Below are positions 34,098 to 43,596 of a stretch of 50,550 bases of DNA, piece after piece. Position 1 is the stretch's first letter; each line of letters starts with the position of its first letter. The position numbers and the translations under genes are program-made. Under the pieces are notes generated by a model that saw nothing but the letters and a program-made list of their open reading frames with translations, did not search any database and was not told the origin of the DNA. Origin of the DNA: Tubiluchus corallicola (lineage: Eukaryota; Priapulida; Priapulimorpha; Priapulimorphida; Tubiluchidae); the NCBI GenBank assembly GCA_030141605.1, contig JAQGDQ010000857.1:1-50550 (forward strand). The letters are read 5' to 3'.

Positions 34098-34733
34098 TAA
34101 AAGCAAAACCGGACCCAATCTTAAACTGTAGGTCAAAACAATCTACTCTTTAAAATATTGAAAAGAAAACATACTTTATTTTCAAAAATGACTTACGTGA
34201 AAGAATTATTACCACATAAACACAATTTCACATTTGCGCCACTAGTTCTTCGCTGTTACATGCATTTTGCCACTCGCTAGTTAGACGGGCACCAGCGCCT
34301 GCACTTCGGAAATGCATTGCACAAAAATAGGTGCTGTACCTCTGACTTCAGATGTGTTAGTTTGTGACGAACTGCAAACATTCGACGGCTCATGCGTGAG
34401 CCCAGCGGTAAATTTGAAATTTGAATTTTTCTCTTAAAACTAGTCTAGTTTTAGTACAACACACTGGCTATCTCACAGTAGCATTGTACTTCAATTTTCG
34501 CTTTGGCAAACACGTGCGACACGCTCGGGGAATATTTTTGCTGTTGAAAATTATGTTCGTTTGTGATGTCATCAATAGTTTGGCTCGCCCGCCGTTGATT
34601 AACATTTTAATCTATTCGTCAATTAAGATTTTAATCTATTATTTAACCAACAGAAACACTTTTGCAGTATTAATTGTGTTAAATTGTACACCTTTTTACC
34701 GTACTTACTGAAAATGGGGTAGTGAGCGAAAAA
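34098..34733. mobile_element. Family D dispersed repeat, copy 2
   Basis: Second copy of the 29925-30560 element, same orientation, differing by scattered substitutions and small indels (for example an extra TCTATTCGTCAATTAAGAT block). The sequence just 5' (ACTTACCATTAAAATGG) also occurs at 5430. Confidence 0.82.
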
Positions 34734-35030
34734 TCATCCTGCCTTCCTTTAAATTCAACATAATCACTGGTAATCTAGACAGTAACGCGCGTATAATTTT
34801 GTTTACTAGACGCAGCTGCTCATCGGAAGGGTTGAAAGTCACCTCTGGGGGAAGGAAAATGTCGAATAAGTGAGCTTAAGAATGCAAAACGGTAAAAACA
34901 AACAACAACGTACATCACTGGTGTGGATTATGGCTACCGTTTGTCAGTTACACTGCAGAAAAAACTCCATTTAGTCTAGAAAACTGAATGAATTATCGTG
35001 CCCATATAGAAGCTTCAGAAACGTGGCACA

Positions 35031-35096
35031 CGATGATGATGATGAGGACGACGACGACGACAATGATGAGGACGACGACGATGACAGTGATGTTCT
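35031..35096. repeat. (GAT/GAC)n trinucleotide tract
   Basis: About 65 bases of GAT and GAC triplets. It would read as poly-Asp in one frame, but no gene context is seen. Confidence 0.9.
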
Positions 35097-35329
35097 ATTG
35101 TACTGTTCTACAAACATTCTACTGTTTTTTATCGGATTTTTTTTAGTTAATGCTCACATTATCCATTTTCTGTTATGTTAAAAATCTTAAGTTACTTTTA
35201 TTTTGTTTGCATCGCATATTCACAGTATTTAGAATTGTAAATTTTTGGTTATTTAAATTATAATGTTCTACAATATTGCGTTTCCCATCAGTTAATTGCC
35301 AATTACACACGTCAACAGAATTCAAATTT

Positions 35330-35515
35330 AAATTGAAAACGGCGCCAAAATTAATTTTACTTAATCGTTGCTATTTAAGGGTGGCTGACTAGATAACCTA
35401 CGAGTTCTTCACTGCCCTTCTCCTTTGTTACGTAATATTGCATGTATTTCTAATACTGTATTTTGTTAATTCTTGAGGAGTCAATAAATAAATTGAATTG
35501 AATTGATGATGATGC
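35330..35515. mobile_element. Possible non-LTR element 3' end
   Basis: The sequence ends in AGGAGTCAATAAATAAATTG with a short TTGAA repeat tail (AATTGAATTGAATTG), a form typical of LINE 3' ends. No upstream reverse transcriptase is visible. Confidence 0.4.
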
Positions 35516-35621
35516 TAAATCTTTTATTGAACAAAATAATTAATAGAAAAATATACAAAAGATGCTCCATTTGCATGTTTACAAAAGTTTAACAAATTTA
35601 CGCTATAAAAAGTGCAATTTT

Positions 35622-35778
35622 ACAATGTTACTTGCAATGACAATAGACCGTTTTACTGCCATAAAACATCCTCTCAAGTGTGACGGCCTGATGAGAAGAT
35701 AGTTACTTCAGTTTATTATTATTAATTCATGGTTGTAATCATTTAGTGTAAGTGCTGTTATTTACTATCACAATTTGA
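35622..35778 (+). pseudogene. GPCR relic, TM3-TM4 fragment
   Basis: About 155 bases align with the TM3-TM4 part of the receptors downstream: the fragment reads LLAMTIDRFTAIKHPL before stops at AGATAG and at TTGTAATCA (where intact copies have AGGTGG and TTGTACTCA). Both ends are cut. It is the most upstream trace of the cluster. Confidence 0.88.
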
Positions 35779-35837
35779 CACATTTTCCCCTTTTTATTTG
35801 TGATGTCAATTATATGCATTGTATGAGTGCTATATAT

Positions 35838-35880
35838 TATAAAAGATATTATAACACATTTACAAGGTGTTATTATAAAT
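35838..35880 (+). promoter_or_regulatory. Candidate core promoter of GPCR 1 (TATA + inverted repeat)
   Basis: TATAAAAG is followed by ATAACACATTTACAAGGTGT plus TAT, in which ATAACAC and GTGTTAT form an inverted repeat. The same pair recurs before GPCR 4 (40996-41018, TATA part lost to GAGAAAAG) and before GPCR 5 (TATAAAAG at 43458, repeat at 43471). It lies 130-190 bases 5' of the start codons. A promoter role is inferred from position and conservation. Confidence 0.45.
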
Positions 35881-36024
35881 GCTTGTTATTAATTATTAAT
35901 AACCCTTATTAATTGCGTTTATATCTCGTGCAGTTCACTGCTGAAAACACATATGTGAATGTTCAGAAATGGTGTTTTGAGAGATACGGAAATAAAATCT
36001 TGCATATGTAGATACTCAGTAACT

Positions 36025-36978
36025 ATGGAATCTGAAGGAGAATCTTACAATTTATGGTGTCACTGGCATGGAAATGATACTGAAAAGAATTTGATTTCCA
36101 AAGGTTGTGCCACATCACCAAGCATGTTTATTAATTACACTATAGCAGTACTTATCGAATTATCTAATCTTCTGGTTGTCATAGCTCTGGTCAAGTACAA
36201 GCACTTGGAAGAACACAAGAACTGGTACATATGTAACCTAGCTGTTGCTGACATTTTAACCGGTGCATTTCTCCATGTACGTACATATATGCACTGGCAA
36301 CGGCATGGTAGGATATCTAACAGTCAATGCTTATTATTGTTTCAATTTGGTTACATTTTTGTAACCGCCTCAGCAACAACGTTACTTGCTGTCACAATAG
36401 ACCGTTTTATCGCCATAAAATATCCTCTCAGATATGACAGTCTGATGAGAAGGTGGTTAGTTCAGTTTATTATTGTTATTTCATGGTTGTACTCATTTAG
36501 TGTAAGTGCTCTTGTATATCACCATGATAGCTGGGGAGGTCGATGTTTATTCAGAGATGTTATTAGCCGGGATTTGATCCTAGTGCTTGCCATACAGCAG
36601 CTGATAATTGTAACTGTGTTGTTGCTTATCAATGCCAACATCATGTGCATTGCACGAAAACATATGCGCCGGATTGAACCAGATGCAGCAAGATCGTACA
36701 AGCACATCGTGAAATCAGCCAAGATGATCAGTTTAGTTGTAGGTACTTTCATTTTGTGCTATTTTCCTATAATCTTTATCAATATAATCTTTGCATACAG
36801 TCAAATTTACAACATATCACCACTCATTGTTGATATCTTTACTACGCTGATATTCAGCAATTCGTTTATGAATCCGATAATTTATTCATGGAAAAATAAA
36901 GAGCTCCGGGAATCATTCAAGAAAGTGCTTCACTGGGACAGATTAAAAGTGTTCTTTAGAAGAAACTCCCACAATTAG
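36025..36978 (+). CDS. Class A GPCR 1 (intact, intronless)
   Basis: A 317-residue seven-TM receptor, starting at MESEGESYN by comparison with the start of GPCR 4; an in-frame ATG 22 codons upstream (35959) is less likely. Seen: N-D-T sequon in the N terminus, Asn of TM1 (LSNLLVV), NLAVAD in TM2, conserved Cys before TM3, DRF in place of DRY, ISWLYS in TM4, Cys in ECL2, CYFP in TM6 (no toggle Trp), and NPIIYSWKNKELRESF in TM7/helix 8. Position 3.32 is Gly, so it lacks the aminergic Asp; TM5 has no Pro5.50, as in melanocortin, EDG and cannabinoid receptors. The ligand is unknown. The tail is short (FFRRNSHN) and has no Cys for palmitoylation. AATAAA at 37018 could be its poly(A) signal. Confidence 0.92.
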   Translation: MESEGESYNLWCHWHGNDTEKNLISKGCATSPSMFINYTIAVLIELSNLLVVIALVKYKHLEEHKNWYICNLAVADILTGAFLHVRTYMHWQRHGRISNSQCLLLFQFGYIFVTASATTLLAVTIDRFIAIKYPLRYDSLMRRWLVQFIIVISWLYSFSVSALVYHHDSWGGRCLFRDVISRDLILVLAIQQLIIVTVLLLINANIMCIARKHMRRIEPDAARSYKHIVKSAKMISLVVGTFILCYFPIIFINIIFAYSQIYNISPLIVDIFTTLIFSNSFMNPIIYSWKNKELRESFKKVLHWDRLKVFFRRNSHN

Positions 36979-38160
36979 TAGGCACTGGTGTTATTATCAA
37001 TGGTACTTACTCTAATGAATAAATTAAAATTTGCAAAAGACCGCCGAATGTAAATAATGACTTAAATATACAACAACTGCTAGACTCCAGCCATTATTAT
37101 TAAGTGAAATCTACTACAACTTGCCTACAAGAACAGCAATAGTTAAATTTCACAAGCTGGACTCATCTCCCAACACAAAAACTGCATATTTGTGCAAATA
37201 ATGGAAACACCTTTTTAGAATTACAGAGTTAGGTAACAATGCGATGAACTCCTTTACCTCTCTAAACTGGAAATTTGAAGATACAAGCAGACGACAAAAG
37301 TGAAAATGTTTTTGATGTTTAATATCATAACAGATCACAACTAAACTTATAGACAGTGCAATCACTATAGTTCAATAAGTTCAACAACTGTTGCTGTTTT
37401 GTGAAGTTCTGATATTTGTACAGCCATGACAGCTCGAAAACATGCTGAAACTTCTACAATAATTGTTGCTGTGACTTGCACAGAGGGTGTGAATGGACTG
37501 GTCCTTGGAACGTCTGCTACTTGTTTTGCAGTGCATCTATTGCATGACATTTCAGTGCTTTCACTCTGTCACAGATATAGCATGGAACTTGCGTGAATTT
37601 CCTGTGTCACTGTTATAGGTTTTCCAAGAACTTAAATGATTTTAAGTTCGCAGAGGTAAAAAACTTTTTGAATTTAACTTCATTTCTTCTATATAACTCC
37701 TAGAATTTAGCATTTGGTATTTATTATAAACTGTAGGTATCATTTTACTGTCACTTTACCGACATAAGCTTACATTGTCCTTCATTATCAACATCTTTTT
37801 CATCACTCTTGTATTGTTGTGTCGTTTAATCATTATTGTGATGACAAGTGCAAATTGCAACACAATGCTGATGATATCGTACTAGCCAGATAAACAAAGC
37901 ACCATAATTTCTTTGTGTTGATTCAAGTTAGAGGCACCTATTTGTTGAGGTACAATATCAATACAACTTTAACTGCGGCACTAAATATCAGCAGGTCACG
38001 GTTATAGCTGACATAGCTGACAGTGAATCACAGTCATATACCAGTGTTAGACATGATAAACAAAGTAAAAGTCGAGTTGATACATCATGTAGTTTATCAC
38101 ACATAATGAGAAGGTTTAGAGATGGCATTTCAGAGATATGGAATTAAAAGTGTCATACAC
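36979..38160. other. Intergenic, GPCR 3' flank block and unassigned sequence
   Basis: Bases 37055-37330 are the 3' flank block shared with 45365-46060 (CCAGCCATT..., CAACACAAA.ACTGCATATTT). The stretch 37860-38160 resembles the sequence before other receptors (ATGCTGATGATATCGTACTA; GAGATATGGAATTAAAAGTG). No further gene is seen. Confidence 0.6.
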
Positions 38161-38168
38161 ATCTAAGC

Positions 38169-39098
38169 ATGGAATTTGACTGGAACGGAAATAGTACTAA
38201 ACATATGATATCCAATGGTTGGGCCACATCACCAAGCGTATTTGTTTATCACACTACAGCAGTACTTATTGAACTGTCTAATCTTCTAGTTGTCATAGCT
38301 CTCGTAAAGTACAAGCACTTGGAAGAACAGAAGAACTGGTACATATGTAACTTGGCTGTTGCTGACATGTTAACTGGTGTATTTCTACATGTACTTACAT
38401 ATGCAGTCTGGCAACAGAAAAGCAAGATATCTCACAGTGAATGTTTGTTGTTGTATCACTTTAGTGCTGCTTTTCTATACGTCTCAGCAACAACGTTGCT
38501 TGCTGTCACAATAGATCGTTTTATTGCCATAAAATATCCTCTCAGATACAACCATCTGATGAAAAGATGGTTAGTTCAGCTTTTTATTATTGCTTCTTGG
38601 TTGTATTCATCTAGTGTAAGTGCTCTTGTTTACTATCAAAGTAATTGGGATGGTCGATGTGTCTTCAAATATGTTGTTAATCAGCATCTAGTCCTAATGG
38701 GTGCCATTCATCACCTGATAGTTGCAACCGTGCTGTTGCTTATCAATGCCAACATCACGTGCATTGCACGAAGACACATGCGCCGGATTGAACAGGATGC
38801 AGCAAGATCATACAAGCAGAACATTAAATCTGCAAGGATGGTCAGCTTAATTGTTGGTACTTTTATTTTGTGCTGCCTTCCCTTCAGTGTTATCAATACC
38901 ATGGCTGCATACAGTCAGTTTTACAAAATATCTTCTTTTAGTGATAATTTCTCTACCTTGTTGATGTTCTCCAACTCATTCATGAACCCGATAATTTACT
39001 CGTGGAAAAATAAAGACCTTCGGCAGTCATTCAAGAAATTACTTCACTGGGACGTATTAAAAGCATTCTTTAGAAATCTGAGATGTCCACAAAATTAG
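38169..39098 (+). CDS. Class A GPCR 2 (intact, intronless)
   Basis: 309 residues. Positions seen: N-S-T sequon at 8, Asn38 of TM1, Asp66 of TM2, Cys92, Asp116-Arg117-Phe118, Trp144, Cys164 in ECL2, CCLP at 235-238 (Trp6.48 replaced by Cys), Asn273-Pro274 and Tyr277. Position 3.32 (residue 99) is Ser and TM5 lacks Pro. The tail ends FFRNLRCPQN, with a Cys that could be lipidated, unlike GPCR 1. GPCR 5 is its closest relative (shared WQQKSKISHSECLLLYHF). The sequence after the stop to about 39460 is homologous to the 3' flank of GPCR 4. Confidence 0.93.
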   Translation: MEFDWNGNSTKHMISNGWATSPSVFVYHTTAVLIELSNLLVVIALVKYKHLEEQKNWYICNLAVADMLTGVFLHVLTYAVWQQKSKISHSECLLLYHFSAAFLYVSATTLLAVTIDRFIAIKYPLRYNHLMKRWLVQLFIIASWLYSSSVSALVYYQSNWDGRCVFKYVVNQHLVLMGAIHHLIVATVLLLINANITCIARRHMRRIEQDAARSYKQNIKSARMVSLIVGTFILCCLPFSVINTMAAYSQFYKISSFSDNFSTLLMFSNSFMNPIIYSWKNKDLRQSFKKLLHWDVLKAFFRNLRCPQN

Positions 39099-39312
39099 AA
39101 ACACACAAAAAGGGGGCACTGCATCATCTCGGGTATAATCTAAATTTAGATTTTGCTAAGCAGCACTAAAACTAGATAATTGAAAGCTAAACAGCACTTA
39201 ACAGCATCACCAAGTAAGTGAAATCTATTACAACATGCCCACTTGAAAAATGGAAGATTTTAATAATACTACATTTCACTAGAGACAATTCCAGTTAGAG
39301 CTGTATTGGCAA

Positions 39313-39400
39313 ACACACCGAGTCAGCAACAGGACTTTCAAACAAGCCAAGAACAATATATGGTCACCAGCCGATATATCAAATAGAAATCAGAACTATC
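39313..39400. repeat. Single copy of the 80-bp unit expanded after GPCR 4
   Basis: One copy of the unit that is present four times at 42328-42648 (GGACTTTCAAACAAGCCAAG, AACAATATATGGTCACCAGC). It shows the pre-expansion state of the 3' flank. Confidence 0.9.
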
Positions 39401-39470
39401 TTGTAACCTCCCACCAAATTGTTCTCATTTGAACACAAAATTTAACGATGGACAAAATGACAAGAAAATG

Positions 39471-39589
39471 CAATTCATTTATGAATCCAATAATTTATTC
39501 CTGGAAAAATAAAGCTTCGGGAATCGTTCAAGAAAGTGCTTCACTGGGACAGATTAAAAGTATTCTTTAGAAGAAACTCGGGCAATTAG
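39471..39589 (+). pseudogene. GPCR relic, TM7 and tail only
   Basis: It starts abruptly at CAATTCATTTATGAATCC (the SNSFMNP part of TM7) and runs to the tail stop. Two bases are missing (AATAAAGCTTCGGG where intact copies have AATAAAGAGCTTCGGG), which shifts the frame. It is joined to the 3' flank of GPCR 2 at a point where GPCR 4's flank continues differently (AAATGCAGCTC), so this is a recombination junction. Confidence 0.9.
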
Positions 39590-39788
39590 TAGCACTGCTG
39601 TTGTTAAATTACATTATCAATGATGCTTACTCTATTCAATACATTTTGATTTTGCATAAGTGCAAAAAGATTAATAATGATAAAAATGTGAAATAACAAC
39701 AGCTAGTAAACAGCCATTACCTACTAAATGAATCCCATTACAACGTTACTGTAAGTGCTGATTAAATTCCATGTAACGTTGGAGTCGT

Positions 39789-40726
39789 TTGCCATGGCAA
39801 TGGTTTGGTTTTCAAGCAATATGGCTGGGTGTTGAAACAGTAGTGACGACATTTTTTTCTAGGGAAGAAATAGCTAGTAATCGATACTGGAAAGCCACGC
39901 CACCAAGCATGTTTATTAATCATACTATAGCAGTACTTATCGAAATATCTAATCTTCTGGTTGTCATAGCTCTGGTCAAGTACAAGCACTTGGAAGAACA
40001 CAAGAACTGGTACGTATGTAACTTGGCTGTTGCTGATATGCTAGCTGGTATACATCTACATGTAGATGCACATGGAATCTGGCAATGGAATGGAATGGTG
40101 TCAAAAACTGAATGCTTGTTACTGTGTTACTTTGCTGCAGTTTTTGTAAATGCCTCAGCAACAACATTACTAGCTGTGACATTAGATCGTTTTATTGCCA
40201 TAAAATATCCTCTCAGATACAACCATCTGATGAAAAGATGGTTAGTTCAGTTTATAATTATTGCTTCATGGTTGCACTCATTTAGTGTAAGTGCTCTTGT
40301 GTATCATCGTGATAATTGGGAAGGTCCATGTATAGTAACTTATGTTATTAGCCAGGATCTGCTCCTGCTGTTTTCCACTCAGCAGCTGGTCATTGCAACT
40401 GTGTTGTTACTTATCAATGCCAACATCATGTGCATTGCGCATCGTACAAGCACATCGTGAAATCAGCCAAGATGATCAGTTTAGTTGTTGGTACTTTCAT
40501 TTTCTGCTGTTTTCCCCTCAATGTTATCAATATAATCACTGCATACAATCGGTTTTACAAAATACCTCCATTCATTGTGGATATTTGTGCTGCGCTGATA
40601 TTCAGCAATTCATTTATGAATCCAAATATTTATTCATGGAAAAATAAAGAGCTTCGGGAATCATTCAAGAAAGTGCTTCACTGGGACAGATTAAAAACAT
40701 TTTTTAGAAGAAACTCCCACAATTAG
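39789..40726 (+). pseudogene. Class A GPCR 3, chimeric 5' end and frameshifted
   Basis: From about 39893 the sequence matches the receptor family (PSMFINHTIAVLIE onward). Before that it matches intergenic flank (compare 46256-46300), so the N terminus (MPWQWFGFQAIWLG) is not homologous, although in frame. Near 40438, 39 bases present in GPCR 4 (start of ICL3, between TGCATTGC and ATCGTACAAG) are replaced by GC, a net loss of 37, which shifts the frame; the first frame stops at 40460 and the rest continues in another frame to 40726. TM6 reads CCFP and TM7 NPNIYSW (Ile to Asn). From 40130 on, it is nearly identical to GPCR 4, so conversion or recent duplication is likely. Confidence 0.9.
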
Positions 40727-40995
40727 TAGGCACTGCTGTGATGGTTAACGTTTAATGAACTTTTGTGATGGCAAGTGCAGTTTAATATTTGAATAGCTGT
40801 ATCATTATTAGAATTATCAATTTGTGACACAATGATTGTGATATTGTACTGCCTAGACAAACATATCCGCAGGATTTCATTCAGTTTAGTGGTGGATGTG
40901 TGATACATTTTATTTGCAGTATCGATTATGAAGAGGCTCTTCGTTTATAACCAACGTAACATATTGCATCAGTGCTAGAAATGAGAAAAGGAATT

Positions 40996-41018
40996 ATAAC
41001 ACATTTGCAAGGTGTTAT
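40996..41018 (+). promoter_or_regulatory. Inverted-repeat element before GPCR 4
   Basis: ATAACACATTTGCAAGGTGT plus TAT, copy of the element at 35851 and 43471. About 130 bases 5' of the start codon. The TATA-like octamer seen in the other two copies is GAGAAAAG here. Confidence 0.4.
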
Positions 41019-41149
41019 TGTAAACGAAACCGATATTGATTGTGTTGATATCTCATGCAATTATTTGCTGAAAACACATATAACAAGGTTTAGAGAATGT
41101 GTTTGAGAAATAGGGAAATAAAAGTTTTACACATGTACTCTCAGTAACT

Positions 41150-42109
41150 ATGGAATCTGAAGCAGATTCTTGCTATCCGTGGTGTCAGTGGAATAGAAGT
41201 GATACTGAAAAACATTCAGTTTCCAATGGTTGGGGTACATTATCAAACATAGTTGTATATTATACTGCAGCAGTACTTATTGAACTATCTAATCTTCTAG
41301 TTGTCATAGCTCTCGTGAAGTACAAGCACTTGGAAGAACACAAGAACTGGTACATATGTAACTTGGCTGTTGCTGACATGCTAGCTGGTATACATCTACA
41401 TGTAGATGCGCATGGAATCTGGCAATGGTCTGGGAGGGTGTCAAAAACTGAATGCTTGTTACTGTGTTACTTTGCTAGAGTTTTTGTAAATGTCTCAGCA
41501 ACAACATTACTTGCTGTCACAATAGACCGTTTTATCGCCATAAAATATCCTCTCAGATACAACCATCTGATGAGAAGATGGTTAGTTCAGCTTATAATTA
41601 TTGTTTCATGGTTGTACTCATTTAGTGTAAGTGCTCTTGTGTATCATCGTGATAATTGGGAAGGTCCATGTATAGTAACTTATGTTATTAGCCAGGATCT
41701 GCTCCTGCTGTTTTCCACTCAGCAGCTGGTCATTGCAACTGTGTTGTTACTTATCAACGTCAACATCATGTGCATTGCACGAAGACATATGCGCCGGATT
41801 GAACCAGATGCAGCAAGATCGTACAAGCACATCGTGAAATCAGCCAAGATGATCAGTTTAGTTGTTGGTACTTTCATTTTCTGCTGTTTTCCCCTTAATG
41901 TTATCAATATAATCACTGCATACAATCGGTTTTACAAAATACCTCCATTCATTGTGGATATTTGTATTATACTGATATTCAGCAATTCATTTATGAATCC
42001 AATAATTTATTCATGGAAAAATAAAGAGCTTCGGGAATCATTCAAGAAAGTGCTTCACTGGGACAGATTAAAAGCGTTCTTTAGAAATCTGAGATGTCCA
42101 CAAAATTAG
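41150..42109 (+). CDS. Class A GPCR 4 (intact, intronless)
   Basis: 319 residues, starting MESEADSCYPWCQW. Seen: N-R-S sequon, TM1 LSNLLVVIALVKYK, NLAVADMLAG in TM2, Cys before TM3, DRF, Trp in TM4, ECL2 Cys (EGPCIV), FIFCCFP in TM6 (Cys at 6.48), NPIIYSWKNKELRESF, and tail FFRNLRCPQN. Position 3.32 is Ala and no Pro5.50 is present. The extracellular end of TM2-TM3 (HLHVDAHGIWQWSG) is shared only with GPCR 3 and differs from GPCR 2/5, pointing to a different ligand pocket. The tail matches GPCR 2, while the body matches GPCR 3, so the gene may be mosaic. Confidence 0.93.
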   Translation: MESEADSCYPWCQWNRSDTEKHSVSNGWGTLSNIVVYYTAAVLIELSNLLVVIALVKYKHLEEHKNWYICNLAVADMLAGIHLHVDAHGIWQWSGRVSKTECLLLCYFARVFVNVSATTLLAVTIDRFIAIKYPLRYNHLMRRWLVQLIIIVSWLYSFSVSALVYHRDNWEGPCIVTYVISQDLLLLFSTQQLVIATVLLLINVNIMCIARRHMRRIEPDAARSYKHIVKSAKMISLVVGTFIFCCFPLNVINIITAYNRFYKIPPFIVDICIILIFSNSFMNPIIYSWKNKELRESFKKVLHWDRLKAFFRNLRCPQN

Positions 42110-42327
42110 AAACCCACGAAAAGGAGGCACTGCATCATCTCGGGTATAATCTAAATTTAGATTTTGCTAAGCAGCACTAAAACTAGATAATTGAAAGCTA
42201 AACAGCACTTAACAGCATCACCAAGTAACTGAAATCTATTACAATCTGCCCACTTGAAAAATGGAAGATTTTAATAATACTACATTTCACTAGAGACAAT
42301 TCCAGCTAGAGCTGTATTGGTAAATAT

Positions 42328-42648
42328 ACCAAGTCAGTAATAGGACTTTCAAACAAACCAAAAACAATATATGGTCACCAGCCGATATATAAAATAGAAA
42401 TCAGAACACCAAGTCAGCAGTAGGACTTTCAAACAAGCCAAGAACAATATATGGTCACCAGCCGATATATAAAATGGAAATCAGAACACCAAGTCAGCAG
42501 TAGGACTTTCAAACAAACCAAGAACAATATATGGTCACCAGCCTATATAAAAAATGGAAATCAGAACACCAAGTCAGCAATAGGACTTTCAAACAAGCCA
42601 AGAACAATATATGGTCACCAGCCGATATATAAAATAGAAATCAGAACT
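42328..42648. repeat. 80-bp minisatellite, four units, 3' of GPCR 4
   Basis: Units begin ACCAAGTCAG at 42328, 42408, 42488 and 42568 and contain GGACTTTCAAACAAGCCAAG and AACAATATATGGTCACCAGC. The same unit is single after GPCR 2. Units differ at one to four positions. Confidence 0.95.
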
Positions 42649-42649
42649 A

Positions 42650-43115
42650 TCTTGTAACCTCCCACCACATTGTTCTCATTTGAACACAAAATTTAACGAT
42701 GGACAAAATGACAAGAAAATGCAGCTCAACAGCCTCTTGTCGTAAGACTAAATTCTTTGCTGTCGCTTACCTTATACTAAAGTTAACCAGACATTTTGCG
42801 ATACAATGCAATGACAATATCACTTTCTTTATAGTACTAGTTAAAAGTGACAGCTTTTGTAGCCAGTGTAATGACAGTCATACTTGTCAGTCCCTTCATT
42901 AGATGTCATCAAGACGAGAAGTGCTGACACAACATAAAGTCATTATAATTGTATTGATACATTATGCAGTTCACAACTGGAGGCACGTAGCTGTATTGTA
43001 CCAGTGTTTGATGATATAAATGTTGCAAAGTGCTTATACAAAACAAGACTCATGATAACTATGACCATACTTCATTTATTTTAATGATACGAAGTTAATA
43101 GATCAGACATTTGAC
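42650..43115. other. Intergenic between receptor copies
   Basis: The start continues the shared 3' flank (TTGTAACCTCCCACCACATT). A 67-codon frame at 42699-42902 has no receptor similarity and I leave it uncalled. Confidence 0.5.
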
Positions 43116-43117
43116 AA

Positions 43118-43245
43118 ACGTGGAATTAAAAAGTGTCTTGTGCACTTAATAAGCATCCGTGATGGAATCTTAGAATTCACGGTCTCTATGGAATGGAAGT
43201 GGTACTGAACAGCACTTGGTTTCCAACGTCTGGGAAAGACCATTT
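43118..43245 (+). pseudogene. GPCR relic, 5' leader and N terminus only
   Basis: The leader (GTGGAATTAAAAAGTGTC) and ATG at 43162 match the starts of the other receptors. The frame hits TAG at once (ATGGAATCTTAG). The match continues degenerately through GGTACTGAACAGCACTTGGT, TTCCAACGTCTGGG and is cut before TM1, where unrelated upstream-flank sequence of the next copy begins. Confidence 0.75.
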
Positions 43246-43457
43246 GATAGAAATTTTATAAATTATTAAAACTTTCAATTCATGACACAATGCTGGAGAT
43301 ATGGTACTGGCGGGATAAACATGTTTCTAGGATCTTCGTTCAAGTTAGTTTTGAAGGTGCAATATCACAGTATTTTACATGCCGTATCAACTGTCAAGAG
43401 GACCATTCTTTATAACTGACGTAATAATTGCAAATGCATTGTATAGGCATTAGATAC

Positions 43458-43495
43458 TATAAAAGGAATTCTAACACATTCACAAGGTGTTATTA
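43458..43495 (+). promoter_or_regulatory. Candidate core promoter of GPCR 5
   Basis: TATAAAAG at 43458 and CTAACACATTCACAAGGTGT plus TATTATAAA from 43471, matching the element before GPCR 1. About 105-140 bases 5' of the ancestral start codon at 43597. Confidence 0.4.
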
Positions 43496-43596
43496 TAAAC
43501 ACCCTCCCTCAACGAACGTTTGAGTTGACAAATATAACAAGGTTTACAGATGGTGTTTGAGAGATATGGAAATAAAAGTGTCCTACACATCTAGGC

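Noticed and set aside
35031-35096. Poly-Asp coding exon
   Set aside because: A GAT/GAC trinucleotide tract with no flanking splice sites or frame.
36519-36752. Minus-strand frames antisense to the GPCR genes (also at 38711, 41719, 39976)
   Set aside because: Shadows of the receptor coding strand; they recur only because the receptors are paralogous.
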